This document shows, piece after piece, positions 5,563-8,041 of a stretch of DNA of 8,041 nt (position 1 is the stretch's first letter; each line of letters starts with the position of its first letter). Source of the DNA: an uncultured Victivallales bacterium (GTDB lineage: Bacteria; Verrucomicrobiota; Lentisphaeria; Oligosphaerales; JAFGRS01). The stretch covers positions 1 to 8,041 of the forward strand of contig CAILKC010000024.1 in NCBI GenBank assembly GCA_903834675.1. Direction: 5' to 3'. Under the pieces are notes generated by a model. That model did not search any database and was not told the DNA's origin. It worked only from the letters and a program-made list of their open reading frames with translations. The translations under genes were made by a program, and so were the position numbers.

Positions 5563-7856
5563 CCACCATCTCCTTGCTGGGCGCTACGCTCGATGATCAC
5601 GGCGCAGGCCACGCCGAGCGGTGCTACCGCGAGGGCGAGAATATAGGGCTTGGGCCCGGCGTCGGCAACGGCGGCTGGGAGCGCCAGGCAGGCGATGATC
5701 TGCAACAGTGGCAGGGAGCTCTCGGGGCAACCGAGCTGGGGGGAGAGGTCGACCACGGGAAGCGTCTGCCCGCCGAGGGCTTGGAGCGCGATCTCGGCCT
5801 CGGCTTGCCGGGCCGCGATGACGCCGATCTCGCCAGCCTGGACAGCCGCGTTCTGGAGGGCGGCGAGGGTCACCTCGGCAAGGGCTTTGGCGGCGGCGCC
5901 GCGGGCGAAGGCCATGCCCCGGATCACCCCCAGCACCGGCGCGCTGGGGAGCGCGGTCGCGGGGCTGGCCTGGAGCACGAGCGCCGCCGCGGCTTCGCCC
6001 GGCAGGGAGTCGGCGCACGGACCGGCCCAGGCCAGATCGGTCAGGACCCGCTCCGGCAGTTCGTCGGTGGCGGCGGCGACCAGGGTTTCGGCGTGGCGAT
6101 TGCGCAGGGTATTGGCGGCCAGCGCCAGGGCCAGCAGTCCACCGCCTGGGCCGGAGTTGCTGACCGTGTTGGGTCCCTTCATGCCGAAACTCCGCATCAC
6201 GATACCGGCGACGGAATTCGGCACGATGTAGGGGAAGCTACCGACGGTGTTGACGGTAAAGCCATGGGTATAGAGGTTGGTGAGGTGTTGCTCTTCGGCG
6301 CGGCTGGGGCCGACCGAGAGGGCGAGGATCAGGCCGGTGTTGGCGAGGTCAGCGGGTCGCTCGCGCAGCCGGGCCGACTTCATGGCGGCGGCGGTCGCCA
6401 GGGTGGCCAGCAGACTGGCGCGGTCCAGGTTGCGGGTGTCGATGCGGCGGTCGAGCTGGCGCGGTTCGAGGGGTGGGACCCGCGCCGCCGTCACGGTGCC
6501 ACCGCCGGGAAGGACGACGGCGGCAGCACAGGAGCCGACCCGCTGGGTCGCGGCGGCGATGGCCTCGGCGCCGAGGCCCGCGGCGGAGACGCAGCCGTAG
6601 CCGACGATGGCCACCTCGGCACAGGGGCGCACGGCCGGGGGGCGCTCGCCGGCGACTCCGGGCTTGACCGTGGCAATGAGGCTCACGTTATTGCCACCGA
6701 AGGCGAAGTTATTGGACATGAACAACCCCGCCTCCGGCCAGGGCCGGGAGGCCTCGGGGATGCAGTCCAGGGCACAGCCCTCCCGGGGGGTGGTGTAGTT
6801 GGCCGTGGGGGGGTAGACGCCGGCGCGAGCGCAGAGGATGCTGGCCACCAGCTCGACCGTCCCAGCGGCGCCCAGGCAGTGTCCTACCATCGACTTGGTG
6901 GAACTGACCGGCGGGGGATTGCCGAAGACGCGGAAGAGGGCTTTGGCCTCGGCCCGGTCATTGCTGTCGGTGCCGGTGCCATGCGCATTGACGTAGGCCA
7001 GCGCGGTCGGCTCGATCCCGGCCTGGCGCAGGGCTCGCCGCATGGCCAGGGCCTGCCCCTCGCCGGTCGGATCGGGGGCAGAGCAGTGATAGGCGTCGTT
7101 GCTCGAACCACAGCCGAGGATCTCGGCCAGAACCGTGGCGGCCCGCTCGCGGGCGTCCTCGTCGGCCTCCAGCAGCAGAAAGGCGCTGCCTTCACCCAGC
7201 GACATGCCGACGGGAAGAGAGAAGGGGGCGCAACGGCTCGGGGCCGTGGTCTTCAGGGCCGCAAAGCCGGCATAGGTTGAGAGGCTGAACGCGTCACTGC
7301 CGCCCACCAGCGCGACGTCGAGCAAGCGGGAGCGGATGAGGTCGGCCGCCAGTCCGACGGCGCTGGCGCCGGCCGAGCAGGCCGTGGTGATGGTGGTGGT
7401 CAGGCCGGCAACGCCAAAGCGTTCGGCCAGCACGGTAGCGCCGTGGTAGTAGCGCTTACGCCGCAGTTCGTCCGCGCTCAGGCGGGGTTCGCCGCGGGTC
7501 AGACGTTCATAGTGCGCCTCGATGGTCTGCATGGGTCCGGAGCAGGTAGCCAGGATCAGCCCCAGGCGCGGGCCGAGGCGGGCGGGGTCGCAGCGGGCCT
7601 GTTCGAGCGCCTCGGCGGCTGCGACAGCCGCCAGGCGAATCCAGCGGTCGGTCAGCGGCGGCAGGCGGTCGGTCTCGAGCCGCAGCGCGGCGTCATCGAC
7701 CAGCCCGGCCAGCGGTCCGGGCGCCTCGCCCAGGTGGGGATCATGCACCACCGAGAAGGCCGGGCGGCCAGCGCGGAGGGTCTCCAGGAAGGCCGTTTTC
7801 CCGCCGCCTCCCGAGCAGACCACGCCCATGCCGGTAACCATGATCCGCCTGCTCAC
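5559..7856 (-). CDS. Fused ketosynthase and catalytically degenerate ketosynthase-like (chain-length-factor-like) protein
   Basis: A 765-residue protein, about twice the length of a FabF-type enzyme. Residues 1-400 are a complete beta-ketoacyl-ACP synthase: start motif VTGMGVV, nucleophile C160 in TTACSAGAS, H292 in NAHGTGTDSND, K321 and H326 in STKSMVGHCLGAAG, and the closing NNFAFGGNNVSL. After a short proline-rich linker (about 400-412) a second KS-like domain opens with VAIVGYGCVSAAGLG (415-429) and runs to the end. There the nucleophile region reads NTVSNSGPGGG with N567 at the cysteine position. No HGTGT block is found and the second histidine region reads QLGCPES (C710). It resembles the KS-beta/chain-length-factor partner of type II polyketide systems, here fused to its catalytic partner. 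The GTG at 7856 with GGGAGAG at 7862-7868 is the chosen start. A longer in-frame extension to 7988 overlaps the upstream gene and is not KS-like. Confidence 0.92.
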   Translation of the reverse strand: MSRRIMVTGMGVVCSGGGGKTAFLETLRAGRPAFSVVHDPHLGEAPGPLAGLVDDAALRLETDRLPPLTDRWIRLAAVAAAEALEQARCDPARLGPRLGLILATCSGPMQTIEAHYERLTRGEPRLSADELRRKRYYHGATVLAERFGVAGLTTTITTACSAGASAVGLAADLIRSRLLDVALVGGSDAFSLSTYAGFAALKTTAPSRCAPFSLPVGMSLGEGSAFLLLEADEDARERAATVLAEILGCGSSNDAYHCSAPDPTGEGQALAMRRALRQAGIEPTALAYVNAHGTGTDSNDRAEAKALFRVFGNPPPVSSTKSMVGHCLGAAGTVELVASILCARAGVYPPTANYTTPREGCALDCIPEASRPWPEAGLFMSNNFAFGGNNVSLIATVKPGVAGERPPAVRPCAEVAIVGYGCVSAAGLGAEAIAAATQRVGSCAAAVVLPGGGTVTAARVPPLEPRQLDRRIDTRNLDRASLLATLATAAAMKSARLRERPADLANTGLILALSVGPSRAEEQHLTNLYTHGFTVNTVGSFPYIVPNSVAGIVMRSFGMKGPNTVSNSGPGGGLLALALAANTLRNRHAETLVAAATDELPERVLTDLAWAGPCADSLPGEAAAALVLQASPATALPSAPVLGVIRGMAFARGAAAKALAEVTLAALQNAAVQAGEIGVIAARQAEAEIALQALGGQTLPVVDLSPQLGCPESSLPLLQIIACLALPAAVADAGPKPYILALAVAPLGVACAVIIERSAQQGDGG

Positions 7857-8041
7857 GAGAGCTCTCCCACCCTGACAACGATGGCGTAGTTGTAGCCCAA
7901 GTCCGTGCTGGCGAGGGCCAGGACATGGCGGACCGTGGTCGGCCAGGCGCGGGAGTCCAGCGCCGGGAGGCCGGTGCGTTCGGGCCACGGCCCCGCGCCA
8001 TCGCGCAGGGCACCAAGCAGGCAGGCCAGCGAGACGAGGAT
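7853..8041 (-). CDS. C-terminal 62 residues of an upstream gene, possibly another ketosynthase-like protein (5' end outside window)
   Basis: An open frame enters from the right edge and ends at a TGA at 7853-7855 that overlaps the GTG start of the ketosynthase gene (GTGA). The visible tail contains a hydrophobic start (ILVSLACLLGALRDG), a proline-rich middle and the ending LASTDLGYNYAIVVRVGELS. A last strand with an N-Y-A-I-V-V run is reminiscent of the C-terminal strand of ketosynthase-fold proteins, but it is too short for an assignment. The 4-nt overlap shows it belongs to the same operon. Frame continuity over 62 codons and the overlap support it as a real gene. Confidence 0.7.
   Translation of the reverse strand: MLVSLACLLGALRDGAGPWPERTGLPALDSRAWPTTVRHVLALASTDLGYNYAIVVRVGELS
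7862..7868 (-). promoter_or_regulatory. Ribosome binding site of the fused ketosynthase gene
   Basis: GGGAGAG on the minus strand, 5 nt before the GTG at 7856. It supports this start over the ATG at 7841, which would cut into the first beta strand. Confidence 0.6.

Noticed and set aside
5574..7280. 568-codon open frame on the plus strand opposite the ketosynthase gene
   Set aside because: It is a GC-driven antisense shadow: long runs of Gly, Ala, Asp and Glu, no recognisable domain, and the minus strand encodes a clear ketosynthase with catalytic motifs.
7857..7988. 44-residue N-terminal extension of the ketosynthase frame
   Set aside because: It overlaps the upstream gene's coding frame and is Pro/Arg/Gly-rich; the ketosynthase fold starts at VTGMGVV just after the GTG at 7856.

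Overview
This is a GC-rich bacterial window in which every gene I can support lies on the minus strand, so it reads from right to left. By-eye counts give about 77% GC in a row inside the ketosynthase gene (6361-6420) but only about 45% in a row of the toxin-like gene (1081-1140). Composition, gene families and tight operon packing suggest a proteobacterium, possibly a gammaproteobacterium. That is inference; nothing here fixes the taxon.

Right and centre (8041 down to 1499) is a compact lipid or polyketide operon built from type II fatty-acid-synthase-like parts. In transcription order it holds: the C-terminal end of an unidentified protein (7853-8041); a 765-residue protein with an intact ketosynthase domain fused to a ketosynthase-like domain that has lost its catalytic residues (5559-7856); an acyl carrier protein (5272-5562); a GcvT-family folate-type protein (4169-5275); a 4HBT hotdog thioesterase (3714-4172); a FabG-type ketoreductase (2961-3701); a PlsC-type acyltransferase (2135-2956); and a FabZ-like hotdog dehydratase (1499-1987). 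The first four junctions are 4-nt stop/start overlaps and the next two gaps are 12 and 4 nt. A 147-nt GC-rich leader precedes the last gene, and an inverted repeat follows its stop codon.

Together these genes could carry out a full elongation cycle: condensation on ACP, ketoreduction, dehydration, then release by the thioesterase or transfer to a glycerolipid-type acceptor by the acyltransferase. No enoyl reductase is visible, so an unsaturated or polyene-like acyl chain is plausible. The gene content resembles aryl-polyene-type clusters, but the KS/KS-like fusion and the GcvT-family member are distinctive. The cluster probably continues beyond the right edge.

Left (604-1358) is a small, lower-GC, three-gene cassette resembling a toxin-antitoxin module: a small toxin-like protein, a YgiT-type zinc-finger protein overlapping it by 8 nt, and an AbrB/MazE-type DNA-binding protein. 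It looks like an insertion between the lipid operon and the gene at the left edge. That gene (1-506) encodes the N-terminal part of a flavodoxin-fold NAD(P)H/FMN oxidoreductase with a four-cysteine cluster typical of iron-sulfur flavoproteins; it runs off the window. No RNA gene, CRISPR array or insertion sequence was seen.
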